Positions 22,622 to 34,960 of a stretch of DNA of 64,000 nucleotides are shown in pieces (positions within the stretch are counted from its first letter, which is position 1; every line of letters begins with the position of its first letter). The translations under genes and the position numbers were made by a program. The stretch is from Batrachochytrium dendrobatidis JAM81 (taxonomy: Eukaryota; Chytridiomycota; Chytridiomycetes; Rhizophydiales). A model generated the notes under the pieces. It had not been told where the DNA came from. It did not search any database and saw only the letters and a program-made list of their open reading frames with translations. The stretch spans positions 2,669,774-2,733,773 of the forward strand of contig NW_006281099.1 in NCBI RefSeq assembly GCF_000203795.2, written 5' to 3'.

Positions 22622-23927
22622 GATTGGTGTGGCTCAATATACGCAGTTTCGTCTGATTTGCCAATGGGGTATTAAAAACTCGAGTTTTCGAATCTGCGCA
22701 AGTGTATTTCAAAAATTCAAATGCAAGTCAAGAGACTAAAAAGAAGTTTGTTGATATGCAGGTCAGAATTGGAATATAGTGGGATTTTTATCAGATATCT
22801 TTCGTGGCTGATGCTATATGCCTGGACACAATGTCAAAGCCGACGCGTGGATATCAAGCCATTATAACTTCCCTACGCAACGCCGCACAAGCAGGTTAAA
22901 AATTTGATCGTGGAGTCAAACGGTATTCTTGGTTGGCAATTGATCTGTAACGCTTTGATTAGATTTGGATAAAATCTACATGCAAGTTCAACTGTTGGTG
23001 AGTGAAAGCAGAAACAGGTCACTTTCCCAACATTACACGTTGCTGCAAAACGAATACCAAAAAAGGTAATTGAGAAATCGGTATTGGCTGACTGTTCAAT
23101 AATGGGCATGGACTGCGGTTCAGATAATTGATGTTCTATTGCATATTTTCACCGCCAGCTAATTCACTTGCATGTGATTTTTCCAGTATCTTATACAGCA
23201 TGGTTGCACTCGATCAACTTTTCCAGCAAAAGTAACGAGTCTTGAATGAGACTATAATATACTTGTCAATCGTCTAGAAACACCTGATACAGTACAAAAA
23301 CAAGTTAGTAAAATAAAATAGCTTATTCAAATGGCTGTAGACTTGGCTTTTGAAAGCGTTGGCCACATCCACACAAGTCAGTGTGGATCTGTTATGTTGA
23401 ATTGAGCTGCATGTGACCCATATACATTCGCTCAACTGGGCCAGGATGTACAGCCATATTTATGTCAATGAAATACTTGTATCTTGCAGTGATTGTCTTG
23501 AAATTAGCAGTAGCTAGATATTCATTGCATTTCTTGATGGAGATCGACTTTTATAGACGCCCAAAATAAACACTATTCGTCATATGATTCTTACAATCAG
23601 ACCATCATTTTTCCCAGAGTATAACTATACATTGTACAGCTGCCAGATTCATTCATTACAATCCAGATATCTGATTTGACTGCCTCGATACAACTCATGT
23701 ATTCTAAAATATCATACATTCGCGTTTTAGTTCAAGGGAACAAAGATTGCAGGAATGAATGTTGTTTCCATGCCAATCACCCAATGCTAATGTTTGGTTT
23801 ATAGAAAAGGCTAAATATTGAAAAAGCACCCATGTGAGATTGGCTGAAACTGACTTTATTATACAGACTTATTTAGTGCCTATTTACGTGAATACGGCAA
23901 TGAAAGAAACCATCCAATAGCTACAGT
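22622..23927. other. Intergenic region between RPEL and SET9-PWWP genes
   Basis: Of these 1.3 kb, MITE copy 5 occupies 23451-23900. A 78-codon minus-strand frame at 22873-23109 begins with ATG but has no family motif, no neighbouring exon and no signal that I can support. The rest is AT-rich with nothing recognised. Confidence 0.45.
23451..23900. mobile_element. MITE copy 5
   Basis: The left end CAGCCATATTTATGTCAATG follows GTA. The right end CTATTTACGTGAATACGGCA lies 27 bp from the SET9 stop. At 450 bp it is among the longer copies. Its internal TTGCAGTGATTGTCTTG matches the subterminal motif of other copies. Confidence 0.75.
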
Positions 23928-26900
23928 TTATTTTCGCGGTCTCCTAGAGGAAGGCGGAAATGGCAAGATACTCCGTTCATCTACATTGTCAAATACACGT
24001 TTACGCCTTTTATTATTGCCATTAGGATTCTTTCGCTGGAGTGCTGAAGCAGATCGTCCATAGTGTTTCCATCGGCACTTTTCTGGAATGTCTAAATTCT
24101 CCAAAAATTTAAGCATGCAGATGCGTCCTTCAGATTTTACAAACTCGGGATGTTTTATAAAGGTTAAATACGGCTCTTGAGTTGGGTCAAATATGCGGGT
24201 TTGTTCAGGGGTAGTGAATGTACTATTCGGCGGTCAAGATCAAATATAAAAGAATAAGCAATTGTTTGTTTGTTAGACTAAACCAAATGACTCGACCGCT
24301 TAATCAAAATCTAAACCTACTAGAGTTTAGGGGTTTCAAGATAGGTGAGTGTCAACCAATTTCCTTTGGGTTTTTGAATGGATCCATCTACCTCGCTTGA
24401 GGGAATCAACTGATAAAATGTCAGCATTGCAATATCTAAAAAATCAGCAATCATATCTTTTGCAATACAAGTCATATATCAAGCAAACACAACACACCAC
24501 TGCTGGCCACCAATAGGGACATTCAGGATCTCCAGTATAGACGAATACTGCAGTCATTTTGTCGACTATAAATACAACAATAGCAATACATTTAGCAACA
24601 CAGCAACCGTTTACAGCTAGTCAGTTATTACACCAAGCAAATAGAATAAAACAGGCAGTCGCGCGTAACATACAATCCATAACTTGAACACCTCCAACTT
24701 GATCTATGCATGAAATCAGCCTATTTTCAACGGTATCAGCTTGTGTATCTTTTGATTGAGACAAATACTCGGTATCAGTCACTAGTTTAGTTTTGGATTC
24801 CAGCTTGGCATTGCATTCCTCCACAAAAAGTTGGTCCTCGCATCTAAACTTTGACGGAATAAATACATTCAAAGGCTCTTTGTACTTGGCTTCATTATTT
24901 GTCGGATCAGTCAATGGTACTTTTCTACCATAATTGAACGCCAAATTAATTCTATCTTTATATGAAAGAGTGTTATGATTGGAGACTGTAGGCTTTTGGG
25001 TGTTTACCTGACCCACTAAACCTGCAGTTAAAGTGGTGCTTGATTAGTATTGTTTTTTTAAGCAATGTATATTAACAAAGTATATTCGTGTATCTAATCA
25101 AATATAAATAGCATACAACTTCAAGCGATAGTTCAAATTCAGTGCATTGCATTTAAATAGCACAGTCATCAATTACCTTGTAAGCCATTATCGACCTGTT
25201 TTTTAGAAATAAATATGGTGTTGCCAAATCTAAACTGACCATCACTAAAATAATTAAAGGCTTATGAGTTATAAGATGCAAATTAAAAGTAATAAAAATT
25301 GTCAGTTCTTACCGATTTTCCAACCAAAAACTATTGGGCTAAAATACAGCAGATCCATCAGCATTGCATATTTGTTAGCATAAAATTGTCATAAACTCCA
25401 TTAAAAAGCAAATGCAAAAATATTTTTGCAGTTTAAACTTTACTTACACACTCAGTAATGAGAGGCTTTCTTAAGGGCCAATTAAGACCAAATATTAAAA
25501 AATGGCGCAAGCACCGAACGCAGTATGTGTTTTCTTCCTTAAATGGCACGTCGATTTTCTTTGGGTTGCTAGATAGAACATGCTTGGGTTTTTTAATATA
25601 TATATCCGACTGATCCGTACTAGCTATAGATGATGCCGCACTTTCTGTTGTAACCATATTTAGATCAGAACACGATTTGAAAGTTGTTTTCATGTCAGCC
25701 AGATATATTGGATCTTGATCCGGTTGAGTAGTTGTTTCCAAACTTGGATAATTAATAGAATCATTGCAGTGAGTAAGCATTGGAAGAGTTTTCGTCGAGA
25801 CATTTAAGCATGATACAGTTGCCATGACAGTGCCAGATGAGACTGTTGTGTCGGAATTAAAAGGTGTACAAGTTTTATCACACACTTGAAAAGTAGAGTC
25901 AAACTTTGGTTGATGACTATGGTCAACAGCAGACTGAGCTGACACTTTGATAATACTATCTACAGGCAGCTCAGTAGTAGTTACACTCACGTCTAGCTCT
26001 ATTATAGTATTGGGTTTTGATGCAACCCTATTTCTGGTACAATCAGAGATCGTGTCCAGTAAATCATCCTTGTGTAACTTAGTAGCCACACTTTTTGGAA
26101 ATATGAGATCTGGATCAGAGTTTTCGAATCGAGAAAGTTGAAACCCAATAATGTCGACACCGCAAGAATGGCAAGTTTTCAGTGACGGATCTGTATCAGC
26201 ATTGCATTTTTGTTGTTTTCTCGCAACATTGGATTTTGTTCCATCATAACCATTTGTAGAGTGAGAAGACGCCATTGTACGAATAAATCCTGTGCTCTTT
26301 CTTTCTTTTCGAATACGTTTCAACGTCGTTTTGGAGTCGACTACTTCACCATCTGAATTTGTTTGAGATAGTGGTGCAAAACCGCCTAAATTTAACCTAA
26401 ACAATCGCATTATAGGCTTAGTTGATATACTACAAGCTGAGTTGGAATTATTAAAAAGTCAAATATTCTACCTCTCACACGATTCGCATAGACATTCACA
26501 ATTTCCTTGACCAAAATAGTTATCACTGTAGTAGCATGTGATTTCTTCGCCAATGTTAATGTCTCGAGTCACTTTAAAATATATAGCATTAGTCCGGCCA
26601 ACAGGATTAAACTAAAATATTTCCAATGTTTAAATTGATAGGCCAAATAAAACAAATGGTTATAAATATGTCCAAGTGCTACAAAACTAGAAATGCAATG
26701 TTTTAAAAGGCGTCTTGATGCTTGATCGTGATATTTTCAAAACGACATATAAACCATCAAGCACAGCTGACTAGCATCACAGATAGATGGTTCAAGATTA
26801 AGACACTTACTTTACAGTTTGCACAACAGTCATGATTGGCAAATCGGGCAGGCCCAAGAAATAATCCCATGCAGTGTCGTTTAGTAGAAAACATGACACT

Positions 26901-28289
26901 GAAATCGCGCTGGGCAAGGCTACGCTCTTCTTCAGAGTTTAGTTTTGTGAAAATACCAGAGCATAAGTATATCTCATCTCCTGTTTTCCACTCCCGTGTG
27001 GCAACAATCCGAGCCTCGGCTTTTTTAAATTTCAAATATCTATCTGTTCGATCAATCTCAAATCCGGCATTAGTGGTATATATAGAAAGATACCGACGAA
27101 CATGGCTAGACATAAAAAATTGTAAATAATATAAGCTAGAGTACTTTTGCTAATACTAAACAAGAATGATTTCAACAACTTACTCTTTAAAGTGTTTGAA
27201 ATCATTTTCAGTTTTTGACGTGAATACATGGTCATAGTAGGAAAACGCGGGCTCTCTTGGAATAGGAATTTCAAGCTCTTGGTCCGCCGACACATCCTTT
27301 GCATCCATTAGTTCCTTGTCACAATCTGCTACTTTTACTTCACCAAAAGCAGCTCTGCCATTTTTGTTGTCACCATCACTTTTTCCATCAACAGCTGCAT
27401 CAACCCTTTTATAGTTTTGCTTTTGCTTTCCCTTAAATATATGGACATTCCTGCTCAACTATTTCCTTATTTATGCTATTGGGAATCTTGTTTGGAATAT
27501 CGAGTAGTGGATGTAAAAAGGCCACTGATTGAGTGTCCGAGCACGCTGAAACAGTAGTTTCAAGCAGATTCGAGTTAGTATCACACAGATTTGCTGCATC
27601 CTTCAAAATATCGTCAAGGTCTTTTGCTTGGTTATGCCAAAGATTCGGATTGGCGGAATTTGAAGACTGAGTGATGATTGGCTCAGCAGTTTCTCGTGTA
27701 TCTCTGGGTGCATTGGGCCAGAATTGATGAACTAAAATCTCAGTTGCCTCGTCTAATGATAAAGCCTTTTCTCCCATATATCTAATGAGATCTATGACAA
27801 CTCGAGCAATGGCAGCACGATCTGGTCCACAATTCAAGTTTGCTGCTTCACCTAGATTATAACAAGATCAGGATGTTGCAAACCCAACGAGTTAATTCTA
27901 TACAAACCAAGGCATAATGGACCGATACTAAGCTTCTAGGTCAGCCGATTGGACAAAAAAGGAATAACACACGATAGCTGAGAATAGATTCAAAAATAGA
28001 CAAGACTATCAACAAGTGGTTTGAACTCGGAGTATGATGGGAGGATTTGGTATATAGATATTAAAGCAACCAAACCTTTTGATGAGTATTCTTCTGTTAT
28101 CTTGTGTGTTTTGAAATCCATAAAAACAGTATCTATGAGTGCGTCAGTAAGGACATCATCGTATTCGGCTAGAGTTGAATAGTGTGCGGGCTCAAGCTTG
28201 TTTATTTTTCGAAGACGACCATTCGTAAGCTCGTGAATAGAATATTTTGTATTTGAATATTCATTCTCTGCTGCTTTGTCTTTGGTCAT
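23928..28289 (-). CDS. SET9/KMT5 (Suv4-20) histone H4-K20 methyltransferase with C-terminal PWWP-like module
   Basis: The product methylates histone H4 lysine 20. The ATG at 28287-28289 is followed by [17 protein letters not shown], the Set9/Suv4-20 N-terminal helix. The SET domain shows [10 protein letters not shown], then [35 protein letters not shown] and the post-SET cysteines CECLCESC. A 300-residue linker has CHSCGVD and a conserved CVRCLRHF segment. Further exons, joined with canonical splice sites, lead to [36 protein letters not shown] and, at the C-terminus, [20 protein letters not shown] and a basic tail. That last part looks like a PWWP-type histone reader. In fission yeast Set9 depends on a separate PWWP protein, Pdp1, so a one-chain version makes sense. 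The splice between the frames near 27433-27458 is not settled. SET9 identity is firm; the fusion is likely. Confidence 0.85.
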
Positions 28290-28375
28290 TATCCTGTGTG
28301 ATTGGGTATGTATAATGCTTGACTGCCAATTATCCAACTCCAGCCGATATGCAGCATTTTGATATTTATCGATTC

Positions 28376-28501
28376 AACACCGAATCACGTGATTTGAACT
28401 TTATTTTATCACTGCAACAATTGGCACATTTGGCGAGTATCTTTGATTATGCAGCCTAAAGTATCAAAATACAAGTGTTTCATTTTACGTGAATACGGCT
28501 G
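28376..28501. mobile_element. MITE copy 6 (short, one clear end)
   Basis: The right end ACAAGTGTTTCATTTTACGT, then GAATACGGCTG and TA, is one of the best-preserved termini in the window. A weak left end (ACACCGAATCACGTGATTTG) lies about 126 bp away. The interior is mostly deleted. The right end lies 5 bp from a gene's stop codon. Confidence 0.65.
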
Positions 28502-28505
28502 TAAA

Positions 28506-29311
28506 TCATGCAGACGTGAGATCATATTCAGAATTGGGGTAAAGAAAGGTCTGGAGGCTCGAGGATACTTGCAGAACCAATGCATGCAAACGTCGACGGG
28601 TTGTTTCTGAGATGACACCGTAAATATATTATTAGTTGGTACAATTATAAGACAACAATTGCAAAGAATAGGTTTAAACTGAAACGCTCAACATAGTTGA
28701 TGAGTTATATACAAGACTACCATTTGTGTTCTCTAGAGATTCGATTTCTGTTAGTAGGTCAGAGAGTTGTTTCTCATGCAAAATGATTGCACTACTGAGT
28801 GATACCTCTGTAAGAATATGAAGCTGCTGTCCAATACTAAGCATTGCCTCGATTAGATCTTATTGAAACAGTATTTGTGAGACACGCCAAAATGCAAGTA
28901 GTTGCAAGTTGAACAAAATGATTTAGTACAACCCAAATGCACAGGATAGTCATCAAATAGTATTGAGTGCATTACAAGTGTAGATAGACTATTTGGATAT
29001 ATACCTCGTTGAGCATAGAATAGGTGCTGTTTATGAGATTCAATCCGTTGAATGAGATCATCACGATCAAATCCATTCAGCACGTCACCCAAAGAGTGAA
29101 TGCCTGGTGGTGGATGTAATGGTATACACTCATTATGGGCTATATATGGACTTTTATCTTCAGAAACTTGTGAGATAACAGATGCTTGTTTGGTATGGTT
29201 TCCCACAATAAAATGATCTTGAGTTTCTGGTTGAGAAAGTAAAGGGGGAGATTTTTGTGCTGGAAACATAGATATTGTGCTGGTAGTTGATTTGTGATCC
29301 TGTTCAGCCAT
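28506..29311 (-). CDS. Hypothetical coiled-coil protein
   Basis: I do not recognise the family. The ATG at 29309-29311 opens MAEQDHKSTTSTISMFPAQK and a Ser/Pro-rich region. Then come FDRDDLIQRIESHKQHLFYA and, after an intron, LIEAMLSIGQQLHILTEVSL and LHEKQLSDLLTEIESLENTN, a predicted coiled coil. A third exon gives TTRRRLHALVLQVSSSLQTF and stops at 28506-28508. The product is about 200 residues. The heptad pattern suggests a small structural or complex subunit. The stop lies directly beside the terminus of MITE copy 6, so its 3' UTR must run through the transposon. Exon phases look consistent but were not all checked. Confidence 0.6.
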
Positions 29312-29807
29312 TTGATTTCAGTCGAGCACCTGAAAGTTTAAATGCAAAAAACAAGAAATGAAAATATTTATATTTCAACGAACCAATTTCATCATATTTT
29401 GAAAATATTCTGATGGCATCAAGTGGGCTACAGTCTTTCAAAGCAAGTTTTTGGCTCGTGACATTGTACAATCGTTTTGACTTGATGTATATTATATAGG
29501 TGAAACTCTCGTATTAAAACAAGACCCAACTCAGCAAGCAGTATATTAGTAAACTGATCGTGTCAACAAGTCGGATTATCGCCGCAGTACACGAGACACG
29601 ATCGATAAATGTTCATGACATTCAAGTCAACAACTTATCGATATTTACAAACATTATCAAGATTGGTGATTGACAACTTTTTGATTTCTGTCCATTGACA
29701 TCAGCTGCAAATGCGACAAGATTCCACTGTCAATATTGGATCACGTGCGAGTGTCCGAAGTTTACTTTGAACTCCAACTTGATTGAATTCAATCTACACT
29801 CTATTGC
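29312..29807. other. Divergent intergenic region with shared upstream motif
   Basis: These 496 bp separate two divergent coiled-coil genes. The segment at 29561-29608 (CAACAAGTCGGATTATCGCC, then GCAGTACACGAGACACGATC) resembles 14525-14570 before UVSSA. Nothing else was recognised. Confidence 0.45.
29561..29608 (+). promoter_or_regulatory. Conserved upstream motif, copy B
   Basis: This matches the segment at 14525-14570: about 22 aligned positions with three differences, then a shared CACGATCG core. It lies about 240 bp before the ATG at 29808, a similar spacing to copy A before UVSSA. Confidence 0.4.
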
Positions 29808-32800
29808 ATGGACTACACCATGACGATCAAACCTTCACACCAATCCGCACCATTCATTACAGCTTCCAGTTCTTCTTCTCATAAACATTCCTCAGCCAAT
29901 ATATCTTCAGTATTAGATCAAGCTGACATTTATTCCAGCAGAAAATCGCATGTTTTTACTGCTGAATCAGAAAATCATCCATCGATTGCTACAATTGGCA
30001 GTTCATCATACGCCGTTTTTAGAAAACTACGCTCTCTAGTACCAGAATGTGCTTCTCTTTCTGATACAGAACTTGTTAAAGTGGCTTCACAAACTAGCGA
30101 TGAAATGATGCTGGCAAAACAAAAGGTTTTGGCATTCACGTTTCAAAGTCTTGGTATCGAGTCGGTACGACATTTACTTGAAACTAGAAAGCTTGAAAGG
30201 GTTAGTTTATCTAAAAGTTTATACACTATTTTCAATGGTCGCATGCTTTATACCCACCTCGTCAATCCATGACTAAATCATCAAGTGCATTATTCTGACA
30301 TGACTTGGTATTTGCTTAGAGGCAATACATCAAATCTAATTTGACTGAAAGTGAGAGAAAGGCAAAGGAGGATGTATTCAGAGCAGTATTTAATCAACTA
30401 GTATCAAAGGAGCTGAGTGTAAGTGTTTTAATTTTTAATTGCTGCCATCTGGCAGGTTTTATCATTGTAGTTCAGTTAGTAATCTCATCAAATATTTGTC
30501 TGTTTTTGTCATTGGCTTAAAGAATCTATCATTCGAGCCTTCTTTGACCAGCTCATCCATACTATCTAGCAAAATTAATTATATTAAAGTCTTGACCTTT
30601 TTGGTAGATGCGATCCAACGTATCTCATACAAAGCCTCTTCCTCAGTCTCCAAACCATCCATTAAAAAGGCTTTTTCTACGTCATCGTAAGAATACCTTG
30701 ATGCATATAATATTATTGTGTAGATTCAAGCATTAGTTTTAATTTCAATCTAATCATAGGCTACGTGAAAAGGCGGGAAATAGTACCGCAAGATCAAACC
30801 TGGCTTCTACAGAAAAACAATCCATTTTGCAAACAGTTAATGTTAAAAATCAAACTTCTGGTACGAATGGTCGACTTACATCCATCGCTTCAATGTCTAA
30901 TATCACTGAAAAGCACCCGCTAGAAATTTCTGATTCGGTACTATCTATTGCTCGAGAAGCCAATAGACAAAATAGTTCATCAAAAACATCAACCTCTGGT
31001 ACGCTTAAAGCAGACAAAACTGATATTGGCTATTTTGAAGAAAAGAACCGACTTCTTTCTAGCCAGTCGCGCGAGTTAAAGCAAGAGGTACACTTGAATA
31101 TTTTGTCGATTACTTTTAGATAGACTCAAAATTTGAAATATGCTGCAAATGACAATATTTAATTTGTTTTATCTGTTTATATGGGTATTTTCTAGATGGA
31201 TCAACTCAAAAAAGCGTATACCAAACTACAAGCTGAATATACTGCTTTAAAAGATCTGTATGATAGTGCTACAAAAGAAGCAACCGTTACAGATGTAAAG
31301 TTGGATCCAAGTGCAGTGCTGTCATCATTAAATAGACGGCGAATCATGCTGCTTAAATCTCAAAATATTCAACTGTTTCGCCAAGTAGACCTATACAAGA
31401 ACGAGATTGTCTCTCGTGAAGAATCAGTGTATGACGTTTCTGGAGCAGCAAAAAAAATCCAGACTAAGCTCAAAGAACTGTTTTCTGGCCAGGTCCGTGT
31501 TGATTTTAGACTTGCGCCAATCATCTGAAACATATCTAATCTGATAATAATACTGGTCTATTCATACTTTTTGATAGGAGTTTCTCAAGGAAAAGGAAAA
31601 AAAGAGTCAGTTTATGGAATGTCTTGGAATGCTTGAGTCCATGTACAAGCATTCCACTCGGCATGTTCGAGATCACTTGGATCCAGACCAAGAATCTAGA
31701 TCCACGAGCTTTCGATTTGTATCTGCATTTGTGTCTTCAAAAGGATTACTTTTAGAAAACTCCAAGAATCTTACCATTGATGATATTTCGAGTGGTATGT
31801 TTACAATTTTTGATTTTTAGTTCGATTATTTTTGCATTGATAGTTTCACTGGATGCAGAATGATGGAATTTTGTTTCTATATTCTTACTAGCGGATTGCT
31901 TTTTAACTTGAATACTATATAGGTGGCATCGGACATATCAATCTGCGTCATGTATCCCGGTTAGAAAATGAAATGCACACACTTTATGGTGGTAAGTATG
32001 ATGGCTGTCGAGTTACTTTGCACAATTTTGCTTTCAAGATGCTAATACTTGATTTTGTCACGGTGTATATTTAGAACTGACTAAACTCGACAAATGTATC
32101 TCAACTGCTGTTACTCCAAATATATCTTCAATTATCGAGGTAGCTTAACTTATTCTTTAGTTAACCAATTGTAACTTTGTATTTCTACTATGCAATTCTC
32201 AACATGCTGAGTATGTCTGGCTATTTAATACAGAAACATGTTTTGAACACCTTACAATCTGCGTTGAATCAAACCATGGTTGTCGCAGAGGGATTGTTTA
32301 GTCTTCAGCTTTTAATTCCCGCGCCGCCACTTCCGAAACTGGATAAAGGTATATTTTCATACACCTCATTTTGTACCACCAAGCTAATTTTGATTTATAT
32401 TGCATTTCAGTTTTGAAGGATCCAGGGGAACGACCGCCAACTTTGAAAGCAATTGTTGACTGTCTGCCTGTTTCTACAAAGACTAAACTGCAAGAGCCAC
32501 TTTTACTATTGGAAAAGTCATTGGCTACCGAACAGGTACTTGAGCATAAATACCTGCTATATCTTGGAGTTTCCAATACCACCATTTTAAATTGCTCACG
32601 CTATGCTTTACATTTGGTTTTCAGAAACTGCATTCTATTGAACTGGATGCTCTTAAAAAGGAACTCAAGTTCCATCAAGACGTGTATTCCAAATACGTAT
32701 GTAAACCATCAGTGGAAATGCACAATCTAAAAATGTGTATTCCAGCATTTTAATTTGGCTAGACTAATTTTTATTATTTATCATCCACTTAGAACATCAT

Positions 32801-33020
32801 GATCTCCGAAGTAGTACAGAAACTAGATAGCAGGCGTAAACATATTGCCAAACTTTTAATAGAAAGTGTGACACCACTTGCAGATCTTCAGCAAAAACTT
32901 GGATCGCTTGAACTTACTCGTGAGGCTGTAACTGTATTTTTGGAAGACTTTGAATCCACATTGACGATGGTCATGAAACGCATTACTGAGTTGGAGAATA
33001 TTGGGTCTGATGATAAATAG
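29808..33020 (+). CDS. Hypothetical multi-exon coiled-coil protein
   Basis: I do not recognise this family. Twelve exons were traced from the ATG at 29808 to the stop at 33020, all with ordinary GT-AG sites. The N-terminus is Ser-rich. A helical segment follows (LVPECASLSDTELVKVASQT, then KQKVLAFTFQSLGIESVRHL). The middle and C-terminal parts are long coiled coils, for example MDQLKKAYTKLQAEYTALKD, LLKSQNIQLFRQVDLYKNEI and LDALKKELKFHQDVYSKY. A basic-rich stretch with LSSLNRRRIMLLKSQN and the final helix VTVFLEDFESTLTMVMKRIT look conserved in style. The length is about 750-800 residues. Nearby WDR92 and CFAP57 hint at a centrosome or cilium role, but that is only neighbourhood inference. It converges on WDR92 with 174 bp between stops. 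Confidence 0.65.
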
Positions 33021-33194
33021 CTTAAACTATGGTTTGAATGAGTTGGTGCATTCAATTGCAGTGCATTTATTTATTAAAGATATAATAGTGATTGTTAAAT
33101 AAACTTGAATTATTGTTTTAATCAGGAAATGGACAAGCTTCACATTAGTGCGCTGTATAGTTTTTTCAAAAACAGACTGATAGCCTCATTTGGC

Positions 33195-34960
33195 TCAATA
33201 CTGGCTTAACTTGCTGACAAACCCAACGCGAACAGACTGGTCAAACCCAGCAAATACGTACAAACCAAGCTTATCAGGACTCCAGTCAAACGCAGCAACG
33301 GGCTGTTCAGCAACCTGTGCATGCTGTAACAGCTCCACTGTTCCTGGCACACCAACATCTTGATCGTCCTTATTCTTGGCAGAACGTCGCTCTGGGTATT
33401 TGCTTTGAATTTGAGCAAAGTCAAATGTATCAAGGAAAAATTAGCAATTTATACTTTGCAGAAAATGAAAAGTAAAGATAATTGCTAAAAACTAAATGCA
33501 GCTTACTAGCGATAAAGATTAATGTCTCCGCTGCCACCAGATGTCATAAACACATCCCGATTTTGAGGGAGATGGCGAACAGTCCAAATCGTTGTCGTTT
33601 CAGTAGACTTTTGTGTGACACTTGCAAATCCTTCCTTGGGATGGTGCGTTTTCAAATCAAATACATGGATCTTGGACTCAAGTCCAGCAACCACCAGCTT
33701 ATTCATTTTGATGTCGCGACGATCAAACTCGACCGAACAAACCTGTAATCAAGTGCATTTTAAAAAATATTAAATTATTTGTATTCAAACTCTGCAACAG
33801 CTGATAAAACCCCACTTTTCATATCAGATATGACCATAAGCATCAGTATTTGCGACTATAACTTACACCATTTTTCAAGTTTGTTTCCCATAGTACCTTC
33901 ATTGCTCGAAGGTCAAACATTTTCACATCTCCATTCTCATATCCGGCACAAACCGATCGCTCTTCGTCGTTGTAAGAATTACCTAAAATGCCATGAATGA
34001 TATAAAATCAACGTACTGGGATAAAGATTTCAAATATAAATGCTACTGCCTTTGTCCAAAAGTTGTTTCACTTACCAAAAGCAACTGTCCATGTATCTAT
34101 AATTGGCTCTCCTTCAGCTGGAGCAATCTTGGCCACTGGCTTGTCACGTTGACGAATATCCCAAACCTTGACAGATCCTAGCATCACGACCAAACAATCA
34201 AGTCAATTGACAATCTCAACTTTTTAAACAAAGCCATCATATGCTCCAGTCTACAAGAGACTGATACAAAGTCTTGGTTTAAATCGATATGGTACTAGTC
34301 AATTTAGTAGAAACTACACACCATCTCTCGAGCCGGTCACTAGTTCAGGAGGGCCGGCTTGGATTCCAATACCACCACATCCATCTATGCAATTGACAAT
34401 CTCACTATGTGCGACGGCGGAATAGATTGGCATTTCTGTTCGTTCCAGATCCCACATGGACAGTCTTCCGCCAAAATCACCTGTTGCCAGATGTCGAGTG
34501 GTGAGCGAAGATGCACCAAACGTAGCACATTTGAAAGCATGCGGTTTCTCAATCTATGTATGCATCAATAACCAATTACACATATAGGTCGATAGCACCG
34601 CCAGAGCAAGCGGAACACCGTTTCAACCACATTAATAAAACCATTGTTTTGATATCAACGAGCAGTTGGAACATACAGTTCAAAACACATTCAATTGCGT
34701 TAGCAATAAGTATTGACAACCAGACCATAAAGCAAGCCAGCTGTATTGTGCGCATTTTAAAACTCTATCTCTGTTACCTCTTGCTGCTTTACAATGGAGC
34801 CGTTTTGCAGCTGACAAACTTCCAAAATGCCAGATCCTCTAGGCAGCTGTCCTAATATGACAAAGCGAGGTGAATTGGGTATCCAGCGCACATCGAATGC
34901 TGTGTAGGCTAGCGACTTGGTTGCATGAGTGCATATCTGACACTTGTCCAATTGGCTCAT
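33195..34960 (-). CDS. WDR92: WDR92 / DNAAF10 (dynein axonemal assembly factor, WD40)
   Basis: WDR92 (Monad, DNAAF10) is a WD40 co-chaperone of the R2TP/prefoldin-like complex needed to preassemble axonemal dyneins. The ATG at 34958-34960 opens [20 protein letters not shown], then [20 protein letters not shown], matching the animal N-terminus. Later exons give [50 protein letters not shown] and [20 protein letters not shown], then [10 protein letters not shown] and [20 protein letters not shown]. The last exon includes [20 protein letters not shown]. These are the seven WD blades in the correct order, with about six exons. Its presence implies motile flagella, so it supports a zoosporic organism. 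Confidence 0.95.

Noticed and set aside
22873..23109. 78-codon minus-strand frame beginning with ATG
   Set aside because: No recognised motif, no convincing flanking exon or splice site; kept only as a remark in the intergenic entry.
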